From: Aminomonas paucivorans DSM 12260
Lineage (GTDB): Bacteria; Synergistota; Synergistia; Synergistales; Synergistaceae
DNA: 64,000 bases
Reading direction: 5' to 3'
NCBI RefSeq assembly: GCF_000165795.1
Contig: NZ_CM001022.1
Coordinates: 2,079,812 to 2,143,811, forward strand
Each line of letters starts with the position of its first letter. The first letter of the stretch is position 1. The notes under the pieces are model-generated. The model did not search any database. It had not been told where the DNA came from and saw nothing but the letters and a program-made list of their open reading frames with translations. Positions 17,774 to 25,126 of this stretch are shown in pieces. The position numbers and the translations under genes are program-made.

Positions 17774-18344
17774 TCAAGGCTTTCCCAGAGGGAGAACGGC
17801 GATCCACAAGGTCACGTCCCAACGGAGGGGCACATTGCGGGAGATCAGGGTCACGTGGCCCGGAAGAGACGACACGCCCACAAGACAGGCCTTCTCCAGC
17901 CCGGGGAAGGCGTTCGAAGCGGAAGAGCCACCGTTCGGTCCGCAGTGCCGCATAGCCGATCCCCGAAGGAACCAGCCCAGAGGTGTCCGGGACATATGGC
18001 TCCATCGGCGACTCCCCGACCCCATCCCCTTCTGCAGGACAACCCGTCTCCCCGGACGGACAATCCATCTCGGATACAAACCACAGATAGGTTCCCTTGC
18101 ACCCGTGGCGACGAAGACGGATCAGCCCCAGATCCCTCAGCGAACCCAGGAACTCCTGCACCGTCTGGAAGGAGATCCGTCGTTCCTCCGAGAGCCCCCG
18201 ATAGGACAGCCACCCTCCTTCGTTGCCCAGACGCCCCCGAAGGAAGCAGTAGAAGCCCAGGAGCTTCAGGTCCCGGATCTCCTCCGTCGCCCGCTTGAAC
18301 TCCTCCCCGTCCAGGGTGTTCCTCGTTCCCTCGTCCTGCCCCAA
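17774..18344 (-). pseudogene. Possible frameshifted gene with N-terminal winged-helix-like domain
   Basis: The start at 18344 (MGQDEGTRNTLDGEEF) begins a frame whose first 95 residues look like a helix-turn-helix or winged-helix module (LKLLGFYCFLRGRL, then LSYRGLSEERRISFQTVQEF and a wing LGLIRLRRHG). That frame stays open to 17658, but its last 80 residues are Arg/Gly/Pro-rich and look like out-of-frame sequence. Another minus-strand frame ending at 17774 reads LEKACLVGVSSLPGHVTLIS and ends in WIAVLPLGKP, which looks protein-like. I infer one gene broken by an indel near 17900-17925. It lies at the edge of the accessory region; no family could be named. Confidence 0.4.
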
Positions 18345-18720
18345 CGGCCTTCCACTCCTCCGACGAACCTGGATGACACCGTTTATTTTATCCCATTTGT
18401 CGAAATGATGTATGTACTAATTCGGAAAACAGTAGCTGCACGAATGCATCGTGGATTCGTCGGATTCGGGGAGGCACCAGGAAGGGAGAACCCAGAGAGT
18501 ACCAAGGGCTGATGGGTGTTTATGATGTGTCGTTCATGATGTTTGTCTGTGTTGCCTGGTCTGAAGGGGATCGATGCGGGTCTTGGGGTGCTTGCGGGTG
18601 GGGAGTCATTCGAGGAGAGAGGATCAAGGATGCGTTGTCGGGGAGGTTGGATTGGGGAAGAACATGGAGAGATGGGATGTAGGGAATGCCTTGGTGAGGA
18701 CCGTGTTTGCGGAGGGAGGA
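18345..18720. other. Interval without a recognisable gene
   Basis: Base composition changes here from the GC-rich pattern of the flanking genes to mixed composition with A/T-rich stretches (tttattttatcccatttg near 18382). Several short frames cross it on both strands, but none gives a protein I recognise and their composition looks random. The right end may still belong to the degraded IS256-type element that follows. Confidence 0.5.
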
Positions 18721-18936
18721 TGCGAGGAATTGAAATGGAGGACCCGAGTCCTGTCGAGTCCTCCTGCAAAGATCTTCTGGTTACCGGTCAGAGAGTGGAC
18801 GTTTCTTGATGGACAAGCCGCCTTGATGCTGGTAGCGGCCCGTCTCCGTTACGTCCTCTCCCACCAGTGGGGGACCAAGAAGTACATGAACACGGAACCC
18901 CTCCACGAGGCAGAGCTTCAGCAAACGGCCTCTTGA
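18721..18936 (+). pseudogene. IS256 (Mutator) family transposase, 3' remnant
   Basis: The frame ending at the TGA 18934-18936 reads CEELKWRTRVL, then after a short interruption FLDGQAALMLVAARLRYV and WGTKKYMN. IS256-type transposases end with a similar run: an EIKRRTRV segment, an F-P segment, then L-x-LV-A-x-L and W-x-T-x-x-Y. The interruption of about a dozen residues between the two parts suggests small indels. No catalytic DDE region is recognisable upstream, so only the C-terminal tail survives. Identification is by pattern memory and is tentative. Confidence 0.5.
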
Positions 18937-19280
18937 AACAGCAACTGCGAAATAGGGCACCACTCAGAGAACCGGAGGACGGGCTCCATTGTCTGAATCC
19001 GATTTGCGCGAAGAGTATTCGACACCGACAAGGTCTATCTTAAAATAAATATGTATTTACACTTAAAATCTAATCATCCATTGCTTTTCTGATCGCTATT
19101 GCTAACCACTTTATTTCCTCATTAACATCTGCTACAATTTGTCCAAACCAGCCCACTACTCCACCCCCCCTCTTAGGTCTTTCTAGGGAGATTCTCAGTA
19201 CTGGAAGAGCAATTATCCAATGTAGCCGCTCAACAACGACACGGTTGCGAGAATCCACGGATCATTAGGAATTTTCACTA
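18937..19280. other. AT-rich interval with one doubtful 62-codon frame
   Basis: This stretch is markedly A/T-rich for the window (for example ttaaaataaatatgtatttacacttaaaa near 19038), a sign of foreign origin. The only frame worth noting is 19070-19258 on the minus strand, 62 codons, whose C-terminal half (GWFGQIVADVNEEIKWLAIA) looks helical and protein-like. It has no convincing ribosome site and no family I recognise, so I do not call it a gene. Confidence 0.4.
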
Positions 19281-19448
19281 AAGGAGGAATTTCTATATGC
19301 CTACCCATTAATTCATTTATAGGGGGGCAGGACCCTAAGGAGGAATTTCTATATGCCTACCCATTGATTCATTTATAGGGGGGCAGGACCCTAAGGAGGA
19401 ATTTCTATATGCCTACCCATTGATTCATTTATAGGGGGGCAGGACCTT
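19281..19448 (+). repeat. Three tandem 56-bp repeats, each with a Shine-Dalgarno and a 4-codon frame
   Basis: Three head-to-tail copies of a 56-bp unit start at 19281, 19337 and 19393. Each begins AAGGAGGAATTTCTATATG, a perfect anti-Shine-Dalgarno match nine bases before an ATG, followed by CCT ACC CAT and a stop (TAA in copy 1, TGA in copies 2 and 3), so each could be translated to Met-Pro-Thr-His. The unit ends with a G-run (taggggggcaggaccct). Copies 2 and 3 are identical; copy 1 differs by the stop-codon base, and the last bases of copy 3 drift (ccttga). No spacers are present, so it is not a CRISPR array. No downstream gene on the same strand is evident. Confidence 0.9.
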
Positions 19449-19761
19449 GAGGGCCGAATGCAAATCCGGGAAATCTAATCCAGCTAATCTAGAACGGCAC
19501 AACAGACTGTAACCACAGCACCACTTTTGGCATCTTCAGCCGTCACAAACAAATGAACACAGCCCCACCAAACCCTAAAACCACTGCAAAACAACAAAAA
19601 CCGCCTCTTCATTCATCTCACAAACAACACCCAAAAAGTCTACTCACCCAGCACTTCCTCAACCGCACGCTCAACCACCCTTACGGCCACATAAGCAACC
19701 ATCTTTCCCAACAAGTCCAAATGCCCACCCCCTCTCTTTGAGAGATCTTACCGTACTTTTC
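19449..19761. other. AT-rich interval with short minus-strand frames only
   Basis: No family gene is seen. On the minus strand, downstream of the promoter-like site at 19762-19790, two very short frames follow one another: 19640-19702 (20 codons from ATG, 26 if a TTG at 19720 is used after GAGAGGGGG; sequence MVAYVAVRVVERAVEEVLGE) and 19484-19612 (42 codons, beginning MKRRFLLF and containing TAEDAKSGAVVTV). The first would form an amphipathic helix. Either could be chance in this composition; they are listed only because of the promoter upstream. Confidence 0.3.
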
Positions 19762-19790
19762 ACTTTAGCTATAGTAGACCCCATTGTCAA
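19762..19790 (-). promoter_or_regulatory. Candidate sigma70 promoter in the AT-rich interval
   Basis: On the minus strand a perfect -35 box TTGACA (19785-19790) is separated by 17 bases from TAAAGT (19762-19767), four of six matches to the -10 consensus. It lies just beyond the 3' end of the IS3-type remnant and would drive transcription toward the 56-bp repeats. No recognised gene follows. Confidence 0.4.
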
Positions 19791-19819
19791 GACCACGGGA
19801 GCGGCAAAGTTTGTCATGA

Positions 19820-20075
19820 TCAGACCACCATGGAACCCGGGTTGGTGAAGTACACTTCCTGCGGAGTCCGGTAGCTCAGCGATGAATGGAGCCGTTGATC
19901 GTTGTTGAATCGCATAGACTCTCGAAGTCACAACTCAAGCACCCGAACCTCGTGGTAGTCCTTCAGGTAGAGCCATTCGCACTTCAAGGTCCGTAATAAA
20001 ATTTTCAAGAATATGTTGTCCAACGCTCGGTCGCGACCATCCATGCTGGCCGCTTCTCTCACATAACACCCCCCA
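19820..20075 (-). pseudogene. IS3 family transposase (OrfB/integrase) C-terminal remnant
   Basis: The minus strand reads SMDGRDRALDNIFLKI, YLKDYHEVRVLEL, a TGA stop, then in the same frame RFNNDQRLHSSLSYRTPQEV and YFTNPG before a final stop at 19820. This is the familiar end of IS3-group DDE transposases (SMDGRGxALDN, YLKDY, RPHxSLxYxTPxEVY). The internal TGA after EVRVLEL and changes in catalytic-region residues show it is dead. Sequence before about 20075 is not recognisable as the rest of the protein. Confidence 0.8.
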
Positions 20076-20233
20076 ACTCTAAGCCACTCTCCCCACCAAG
20101 TCAGGGCTCACACCCTCCACACCCACCCCGTCACCGGACGTCGATTGGAGCTCCTGGCCCCAGATCCATCCAACGTGACCCAACCCATCGTTCAAAAAAT
20201 TAACTTTTTGGAATTATACCACAGCGCACACAA

Positions 20234-20269
20234 CAAAAAAAGGACCCTCCCGAATGGGAAGGTCCTTTG
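20234..20269 (-). terminator. Rho-independent terminator after tRNA-Asn (left copy)
   Basis: On the minus strand GGACCTTCCC, loop ATTC, GGGAGGGTCC and then seven Ts form a classic intrinsic terminator just downstream of the tRNA. The same structure with loop AAAC follows the right tRNA-Asn. Confidence 0.9.
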
Positions 20270-20276
20270 AGAGATC

Positions 20277-20352
20277 TGGCTCCTCGACCAGGACTTGAAC
20301 CTGGAACCTAGTGGTTAACAGCCACCCGCTCTGCCGATTGAGCTATCGAGGA
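20277..20352 (-). tRNA. tRNA-Asn (GTT), left copy
   Basis: A complete 76-base cloverleaf with encoded CCA: acceptor TCCTCGA pairs with TCGAGGA, discriminator G; anticodon loop CTGTTAA gives anticodon GTT; T arm has GGTTCAAGTCC. It is identical over its length to the copy at 24958-25033, although flanking bases have diverged, which suggests selection or gene conversion. No promoter is evident directly upstream; it could be read from transcripts crossing the TOPRIM gene. Confidence 0.95.
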
Positions 20353-20445
20353 GTGTCGAAGGTTTTTGCCGTGTTTCCCTTGCCTGTTTCATTCATCCGT
20401 TGCGGAACTTCGTAAAAACCCTCGAAACCTGTAGGGCGAAAAGCT

Positions 20446-20489
20446 TGGAGGCGGCACCCGGATTCGAACCGGGGGTGAAGGATTTGCAG
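20446..20489 (-). pseudogene. tRNA-Cys 3' fragment (anticodon loop to CCA)
   Basis: These 44 bases match the 3' part of the intact tRNA-Cys at 25127-25200 with one difference (ggggg versus gggga in the T stem/variable side). The fragment starts exactly with the anticodon loop CTGCAAA and runs to CCA; upstream sequence is unrelated to tRNA. This is the expected leftover when an element integrates at the anticodon loop of a tRNA gene. Confidence 0.9.
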
Positions 20490-20644
20490 GCCCGACCGTC
20501 GTTTTTGTCCCTATCCGACCTTCCAAATAGTCGATTCGATGGCCAAGAGACCGCCATAGCAAGTCATCGTTCGGCATATGACCGGGGTATTCATACCCTC
20601 TTCCTTCGAGTCCCGCTCCCCTCGGCTCACAGATGAGGTTTCGA

Positions 20645-21400
20645 TCATTCGGCTCGTCTCACGGCTTCCAGCAGGTCCGTCTTGAACTGATCGAAGCTGG
20701 GCATTTGGATTCGAGAGGGATCCACCCTCCCGGTTCGCACCCACTCCGCCTGTTCCTCCGAAGGCACCGGGACGACAGCGCTCTCCACGGCTTCGGCAAG
20801 GAGCTTCTTGGGGGAACGGGGACTGTCGTCGTTTCCGGACAAATCCTCCAGATCGGCACATCCCTGATAGGGGGCCTTTTGAAGGGCGCAAAGAAGCCAC
20901 GCTTCGCTCTTCGGCTTGGGGATCATGGGGACCCCAAGTTCGCAGCCAACACTCCGAAATCCCGAGCGCATCGAATCGACCTTTTCCCTCCACAGTCCCC
21001 GAGAAGAACTGCGGGTTCCGTCGCAGTCCCGAAACAACACGGCCACGACGCTGCCGGGGTTATCCCTTTCGTCTGCCTGCCAAGCCTGAGCACGACGCCC
21101 CAGGGCTTGAGCGTTCTTGAAGAAAAAGCCCGTTCCCTGCGGGCGGCTTCGACCCGGCAATACCGTACTCCGGTTTGTGCCCCTTTCCCGGCTCTCCCTC
21201 TCCTGCCTCGTCAAAGCGGCTTCGGAGACGTACCGGACGGCCTGAGTCTCCAGGGGGGAATAGTTGCATTGGCTTTCAACGATCCTATCGAGGATCCAGG
21301 CCATGGGGCCGGGCTCGAAGGTCTCCCCCTCTCCCCAGTCTCCCGGTCCGTTCACCCTTCCCAGATCCGAGGAACCCTCTCCGCTCAGCAGGAACTTCAC
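20645..21400 (-). CDS. TOPRIM-like protein, partner of AAA ATPase (candidate defence effector)
   Basis: This 251-residue protein is translated from an ATG overlapping the ATPase stop (ATGA, 21397-21400), so the two are coupled. Features in order: FLLSGEGSSDLG at the N-terminus (a Glu at the end of a first beta strand, as in TOPRIM motif 1), FEPGPMAWILDRIVES, then VVAVLFRDCDGT (D-x-D, TOPRIM motif 2) and MIPKPKSEAWLLCAL (a basic K-x-K-x-E segment typical of this group). No signal peptide or membrane helix. Related ATPase plus TOPRIM pairs include AbiL and PARIS, where the TOPRIM protein is the toxic nuclease. I cannot assign it to a named system. Composition fits foreign but ameliorated DNA. 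Confidence 0.65.
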   Translation of the reverse strand: MKFLLSGEGSSDLGRVNGPGDWGEGETFEPGPMAWILDRIVESQCNYSPLETQAVRYVSEAALTRQERESRERGTNRSTVLPGRSRPQGTGFFFKNAQALGRRAQAWQADERDNPGSVVAVLFRDCDGTRSSSRGLWREKVDSMRSGFRSVGCELGVPMIPKPKSEAWLLCALQKAPYQGCADLEDLSGNDDSPRSPKKLLAEAVESAVVPVPSEEQAEWVRTGRVDPSRIQMPSFDQFKTDLLEAVRRAE

Positions 21401-22662
21401 CGAGAACCCGCCTCCTCGGGGGCGTCGGCCAATTCCTTCGCCAGTTCCTCCAAGGGGGTGTCCGCGAAGACTTCCCCGGGACCGAGGAGTCCCAGCTTGC
21501 TCGACGGGTCGGAGAGGTCGAAGAATCGCTTCGCCCGGGTATGGCCCAACCGGTCTCGATAGAGGAACACCACGCCTCTGCGGGCTACGTCGTCGGGAAG
21601 GTAGTTGAGGATCATGGGGCTGTGGGTCGTGAAAAGCACCTGCGAGGGAGCCTCCAGAAGCAGGTCGATCAGGTCCCGGATCCTCTCGGGGTGGATCCCG
21701 TTTTCGATCTCGTCGAGCAGGAGCAGGGAAGGTTCCTCCTCGAGCTGCCCCAGTATGGCGAGCAGTCGCAAGGTTCCGTCGTTGACGTATCGCTCGTTGA
21801 TGTCCACGATCTTTTGTCCCTGGGTCTCCGAGAAGATCAGTTCCTTGGTGCCGCCGGGACGTTTGCGGATTCTGATGTCCCGCAGCGCGGGAGCGAAACG
21901 AGCGATGCGCTCCTGCAGATTGCCCCGACGGTCCTCTGGGAGGGCATGGATGAATCCCGCAAGACGCTCGCCCCCCAGACCGATGCTGTCCTCTTTTCTC
22001 TCCTTCTTGCGGATGAGGTTCGGGGCCAACAGCTCCAGGGACCGTTCCTCCACGAGGAAACGCTTCAGCCTCTCCAGCCCCGAAATCTGGCGGGTCTGCG
22101 TCTCGAGCAACTGGGACAGGATGGAACCCTGGTACTTGAAGGCAATCTCACTCCGCCCGTCATAGCCCTCGGGAGGCGGATCGGAATAATATCTACCTTC
22201 ATGAACCGTGAAGGACATCCCCTCCGAGTCCAGGTATTTTTCGCCCAGACAGGATAGGCCTCCCTTGGTGGCGTCGATCTCCCCATACCAGGACATCCAG
22301 GGCCGTCTGCCGATCTCGCCCGATTCGTCGTCCTCAAAGAGCACCCGAAACCGGATCAGCCCGGACCGAGAACGCAAAAAGGCTCCCTCCATGGGAAAAT
22401 CGGGGAAATCCGTATTCGGATACAGCCATTTCGGCAAAGGCTCGGCGGTTCGGCTGCGGAGGTCCGAAAGTTTCCACCCGCGTCGGCTCAGGTAGCCCTC
22501 CAGATCCCCTCGGAAGAGCTGGCACAGAAAGTCCAGGGCCTGCAGAAGGGTGGATTTGCCCGCCCCGTTGAGGCCGATGAGGCCCGTGAGGTGCTCCATG
22601 GGCAGGTCGAAGTGCACCAGGCTCTTGAAGTTATGGATCTGCAGCCGTCGGATCCTCAGCAT
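21397..22662 (-). CDS. AAA ATPase, RecF/OLD-like (AAA_21 type), candidate defence sensor
   Basis: This 421-residue ABC-class ATPase begins MLRIRRLQIHNFKSLVHFDL, the usual first strand of RecF/OLD/SMC-like ATPases. Walker A is GLNGAGKSTLL (about 29-39); the signature-like region is VNDGTLRLLAIL; Walker B is SLLLLDEIENGIHP; and the H/switch segment is QVLFTTHSPMILNYL. An insertion of about 200 residues lies between Walker A and the signature region, as in AAA_15/AAA_21 proteins. The frame extends to 22764, but the ATG at 22662 gives the right N-terminus. It overlaps the TOPRIM-like gene. Such ATPases sense infection and hold or release a toxic partner in several phage-defence systems; that role here is inference. 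Confidence 0.8.
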   Translation of the reverse strand: MLRIRRLQIHNFKSLVHFDLPMEHLTGLIGLNGAGKSTLLQALDFLCQLFRGDLEGYLSRRGWKLSDLRSRTAEPLPKWLYPNTDFPDFPMEGAFLRSRSGLIRFRVLFEDDESGEIGRRPWMSWYGEIDATKGGLSCLGEKYLDSEGMSFTVHEGRYYSDPPPEGYDGRSEIAFKYQGSILSQLLETQTRQISGLERLKRFLVEERSLELLAPNLIRKKERKEDSIGLGGERLAGFIHALPEDRRGNLQERIARFAPALRDIRIRKRPGGTKELIFSETQGQKIVDINERYVNDGTLRLLAILGQLEEEPSLLLLDEIENGIHPERIRDLIDLLLEAPSQVLFTTHSPMILNYLPDDVARRGVVFLYRDRLGHTRAKRFFDLSDPSSKLGLLGPGEVFADTPLEELAKELADAPEEAGSR

Positions 22663-22821
22663 CGGTGCGCACCCCCAGAAGGTTCCCTTTTGCCCCTTGG
22701 ATTTACACTGCAAACGCAACAGGTAGCGGGGCATAGGGTGCCTTAGACAACAAGATAGGCCCACGACAGGACCTTCGCTAGAAGGGTGTCACCACAACAA
22801 CCACAGCGAGGGGGTCCTGTC

Positions 22822-23187
22822 ATGAGCCACCACCATCTTACCAGAGAAGACCGGGAGTCCATCGTCGTCGGCCTGCGGGTTGGGCTGTCCTTGAGCGAGA
22901 TGGCCAAGCACCTGGGGCGACACCGAAGCATCTTGTCCCGTGAGGTCCATCGTAACGGGGGTCCTTCGGGTTACAGCGGAGTGAAGGCTCAGAACCGGTA
23001 CCAGGCGGTACGACAGGGCTGCAGGAGGTCCCTCAAGGTGGCAGACCCAGCCATCAAGGAAGCCCTACGCCTGGGGATGGAGAGGCACTGGCCCCGGAAC
23101 AGGTAGTTCATCGGGAGGGGCTTGCCGTGTCGGTTCTCACGGTGTACCGGGCGATCCACCGAGGGCTTCTGGAGAAGGTTCAGCCCC
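22822..23187 (+). pseudogene. IS30 family transposase, frameshifted 5' fragment
   Basis: The ATG at 22822 follows a GAGGGGG site and reads MSHHHLTREDRESIVVGLRV, with the IS30-type helix-turn-helix LSLSEMAKHLGRHRSILSREV and NGGPSGYSGVKAQNRY. The frame hits a stop at 23104-23106. In another frame the protein resumes as PEQVVHREGLAVSVLTVYRA and IHRGLLEK, the expected continuation, so an indel lies near 23092. The remainder, including the DDE residues, is missing: the ISL3-type element begins at 23188. An imperfect inverted repeat (gacaggacc at 22765 and ggtcctgtc at 22813) upstream of the start may mark the element's left end. Confidence 0.85.
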
Positions 23188-24606
23188 GGTTCCTCATCAT
23201 CCCGTATGGGCTGCTTCCCGGGGCCCAGGAAACCGCAGTTGCATCTTAGCGTTGACCAGTAAATAGCTCAGAGCCGCATAGGTGGAGGTGCGGTAGCCTC
23301 GGGCTTTCGCCGAGGCGGCCTTGAAGAGGCTGTTGCGTCCCTCCAGGATGCCGTTGTCGATCCCGGTTCGGATGTGATTCAGGACCCCCTCCCAGTGATT
23401 CTTGATGGTTCGGGCCAGCTTCTTGACCGGTTCCAGGCGGCTGTGGCTGGCGCGCCAGTACCAGCGCTTCAGCCACACGGTCCCCCAGCGCGGGGTCTTC
23501 TCGTAGAACTCCTGAAGGAGCAGTTTCAGGACGTAGGCCTGTTGGGTCTTGCGGGTGTTCTTTGAGGCAAGCAGGGTGGAAAGAACCGTCTTCTGCTTGG
23601 GCGAGAGGCTTTCGGGGTTGTAAAGCCAGAGATAGCGGCTTCCCGTCCGTTCCTCGGCGCTTCGGCGTTCCTCCCGGCGGACCTGGTCCACCGCTTCGTT
23701 CATCATTTTGATGACGTGGAATTTATCGTAGGTCAGCCGAGCCTGGGGAAAGTTCTCCCCGATCCCCTGGATGAATGCCTCGGACATGTCCAGGGTGAAG
23801 TCGGTGATGACGGAGGGGGCGACGCCCCGTGAGGCCAGGTAGGCCGCAAACCGCGCCAGGACGACCTTGCCTTTCCCCTCCGTGACCCCGATGGCGTGTC
23901 CCTGGTCCAGGTCCACGAAGGCGGTGACATCCCTGTGTCCCCTGCGGTAGGAGGTTTCGTCCACCCCGACCCTTCGCAGTCCCGTAAGGTCCTGGGTGGC
24001 CAGGAAGCGCTCCACATGCCGGCGGATGATCCGCCAGAGTCGGGTGTCCGTCTCCCCCAGGATGCGGGAAATCTCCTTCACGGGAAGAAGGGGGGCCAGT
24101 TCCATCACGAAGGCTTCGAAGAGCAGGGTGAAGCCGCTTCGTTCCTCCCCCCAGGGAACGGCGATCTGGTGAACTCCGTGTTCCGGACACTCCGTTCGGG
24201 GGACCCGGGCATGAAGGTAGGTCTTGTGCTGGAGGAGGAGGTTCAGGTGGCGCCAGGTGCGCTCCAGGCAGTCATGAACCGGATGGGAGCCCCCGCATTT
24301 GGGGCAGGGGAATCGGGTGCCCTCCCGGAAGGAGACGTGCAGGTCCACCCGTCCCTCCAGGGGATCCCATTCGATGGACCGGATGAACCAGGGCTCTTCC
24401 AGGCCCTGAAAACCCAGGAAGAGCTGGTTCAAGTCCGTCACTTCTTTGCCGCCGCTCTTTCGCGCCTTGCGCATGAATCCGTCCTCCAGTGAGAGAACCA
24501 TGAAGGAGTCTCATGAAATTTGAACTCTATGCTAACACTGAACCCGGAACACGCCAGGCCTCAAAGGGCCTGTTCCGGGGTAGCCCATACGGGATGATGA
24601 GGAACC
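23188..24606 (-). mobile_element. ISL3 family insertion sequence, apparently intact
   Basis: The element is 1419 bp, bounded by perfect 25-bp inverted repeats (GGTTCCTCATCATCCCGTATG and four more bases) at 23188-23212 and 24582-24606. It encodes one transposase on the minus strand whose stop codon lies inside the left repeat. ISL3 elements normally make 8-bp target duplications; the eight bases outside the two ends here do not match (left ending cagcccc, right agattttg), so flanking sequence has been lost or rearranged. It sits directly against the IS30 fragment. Confidence 0.88.
23197..24501 (-). CDS. ISL3 family transposase
   Basis: This 434-residue DDE transposase has an N-terminal zinc finger (CPKCGGSHPVHDC at about 75-87, then CPEHG), a helix-turn-helix region (LLPVKEISRILGETDTRLW), and a catalytic core with likely acidic residues in VGVDETSYRRGH, VITDFTLDMSEAF and GILEGRNSLFK. 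TYDKFHVIKMMNEAVDQVRR is a strong ISL3 signature. Length and composition are normal, with no frameshift, so it may be active. The alternative start MRKARKSG lies nine codons in. The gene fills most of the element. Confidence 0.93.
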   Translation of the reverse strand: MVLSLEDGFMRKARKSGGKEVTDLNQLFLGFQGLEEPWFIRSIEWDPLEGRVDLHVSFREGTRFPCPKCGGSHPVHDCLERTWRHLNLLLQHKTYLHARVPRTECPEHGVHQIAVPWGEERSGFTLLFEAFVMELAPLLPVKEISRILGETDTRLWRIIRRHVERFLATQDLTGLRRVGVDETSYRRGHRDVTAFVDLDQGHAIGVTEGKGKVVLARFAAYLASRGVAPSVITDFTLDMSEAFIQGIGENFPQARLTYDKFHVIKMMNEAVDQVRREERRSAEERTGSRYLWLYNPESLSPKQKTVLSTLLASKNTRKTQQAYVLKLLLQEFYEKTPRWGTVWLKRWYWRASHSRLEPVKKLARTIKNHWEGVLNHIRTGIDNGILEGRNSLFKAASAKARGYRTSTYAALSYLLVNAKMQLRFPGPREAAHTG

Positions 24607-24912
24607 AGATTTTGGGCCAGGTAGCAAAGACCATTGCGGGACTTTGCTTGGACAACCCGATGCTGCTACTGCATAATATGAGACCGTCTATTTGCTGTTT
24701 ATGAGCTGCAGAGCTATACTCTGTTCTACTACAATCCTATCTCCTCTATACCAAGTCAGGGCTCACACCCTCCACACCCATCCCGCCACCGTTCATGAGA
24801 CCTCGTCTTGTCGCGCACGTCCGGGCGACTCCTGCCACCGCGGATCCCTTCGACAAGCCTCAACCCAGCGCGCAAAAGATTAACTCAATGGAATTATACC
24901 ACTATCCACACG
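24607..24912. other. Gene-free interval right of the ISL3-type element
   Basis: No coding frame or RNA is recognised from the IS end to the terminator. Bases 24750-24780 repeat the start of the left direct repeat. The IS30 3' half is not found here, so the ISL3-type insertion was followed by deletion or arrived together with the truncated IS30. Confidence 0.6.
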
Positions 24913-24949
24913 ACAAAAAAAAGGACCCTCCCGTTTGGGAAGGTCCTTT
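24913..24949 (-). terminator. Rho-independent terminator of the tRNA operon
   Basis: Minus-strand GGACCTTCCC, loop AAAC, GGGAGGGTCC, then eight Ts. It ends the Val-Asp-Phe-Gly-Cys-Asn tRNA transcript. Confidence 0.92.
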
Positions 24950-24957
24950 GAGAGAGC

Positions 24958-25033
24958 TGGCTCCTCGACCAGGACTTGAACCTGGAACCTAGTGGTTAAC
25001 AGCCACCCGCTCTGCCGATTGAGCTATCGAGGA
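24958..25033 (-). tRNA. tRNA-Asn (GTT), last gene of the tRNA operon
   Basis: Complete 76-base tRNA with encoded CCA, anticodon loop CTGTTAA (anticodon GTT). Identical to the left copy at 20277-20352. Confidence 0.96.
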
Positions 25034-25126
25034 GTGTCAAAGGTTTTTGCCGTGTTTCCCTTGCCTGTTTCATTCATCAGATGCGGAACTTCGTAAAAAC
25101 CCTCGAATTCTGTAGGGCGAAAAGCT

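Larger units (their letters stand above)
20095..20489. repeat. Left copy of the tRNA-Cys/tRNA-Asn direct repeat
   Basis: This segment is repeated in the same orientation at 24750-25170. Matching blocks are the first 31 bases (accaagtcagggctcacacc onward), the terminator, the complete tRNA-Asn, the spacer with cgtaaaaaccctcgaa, and 44 bases of tRNA-Cys. A stretch of about 80-100 bases after the first block has diverged. The repeat ends abruptly at the first base of the tRNA-Cys anticodon loop. The pair frames the ATPase/TOPRIM-IS30-ISL3 segment. Confidence 0.85.

Noticed and set aside
18383-18809. Short frames on both strands (88 and 128 codons)
   Set aside because: Composition looks random, they overlap each other on opposite strands, there is no ribosome site, and no family similarity.
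19281-19448. CRISPR array
   Set aside because: The units are directly adjacent with no unique spacers, only three copies, and no cas genes are present.
20490-20644. Remaining 5' half of the left tRNA-Cys or an integrase fragment
   Set aside because: No tRNA stems and no tyrosine-recombinase motif could be found in these 155 bases.
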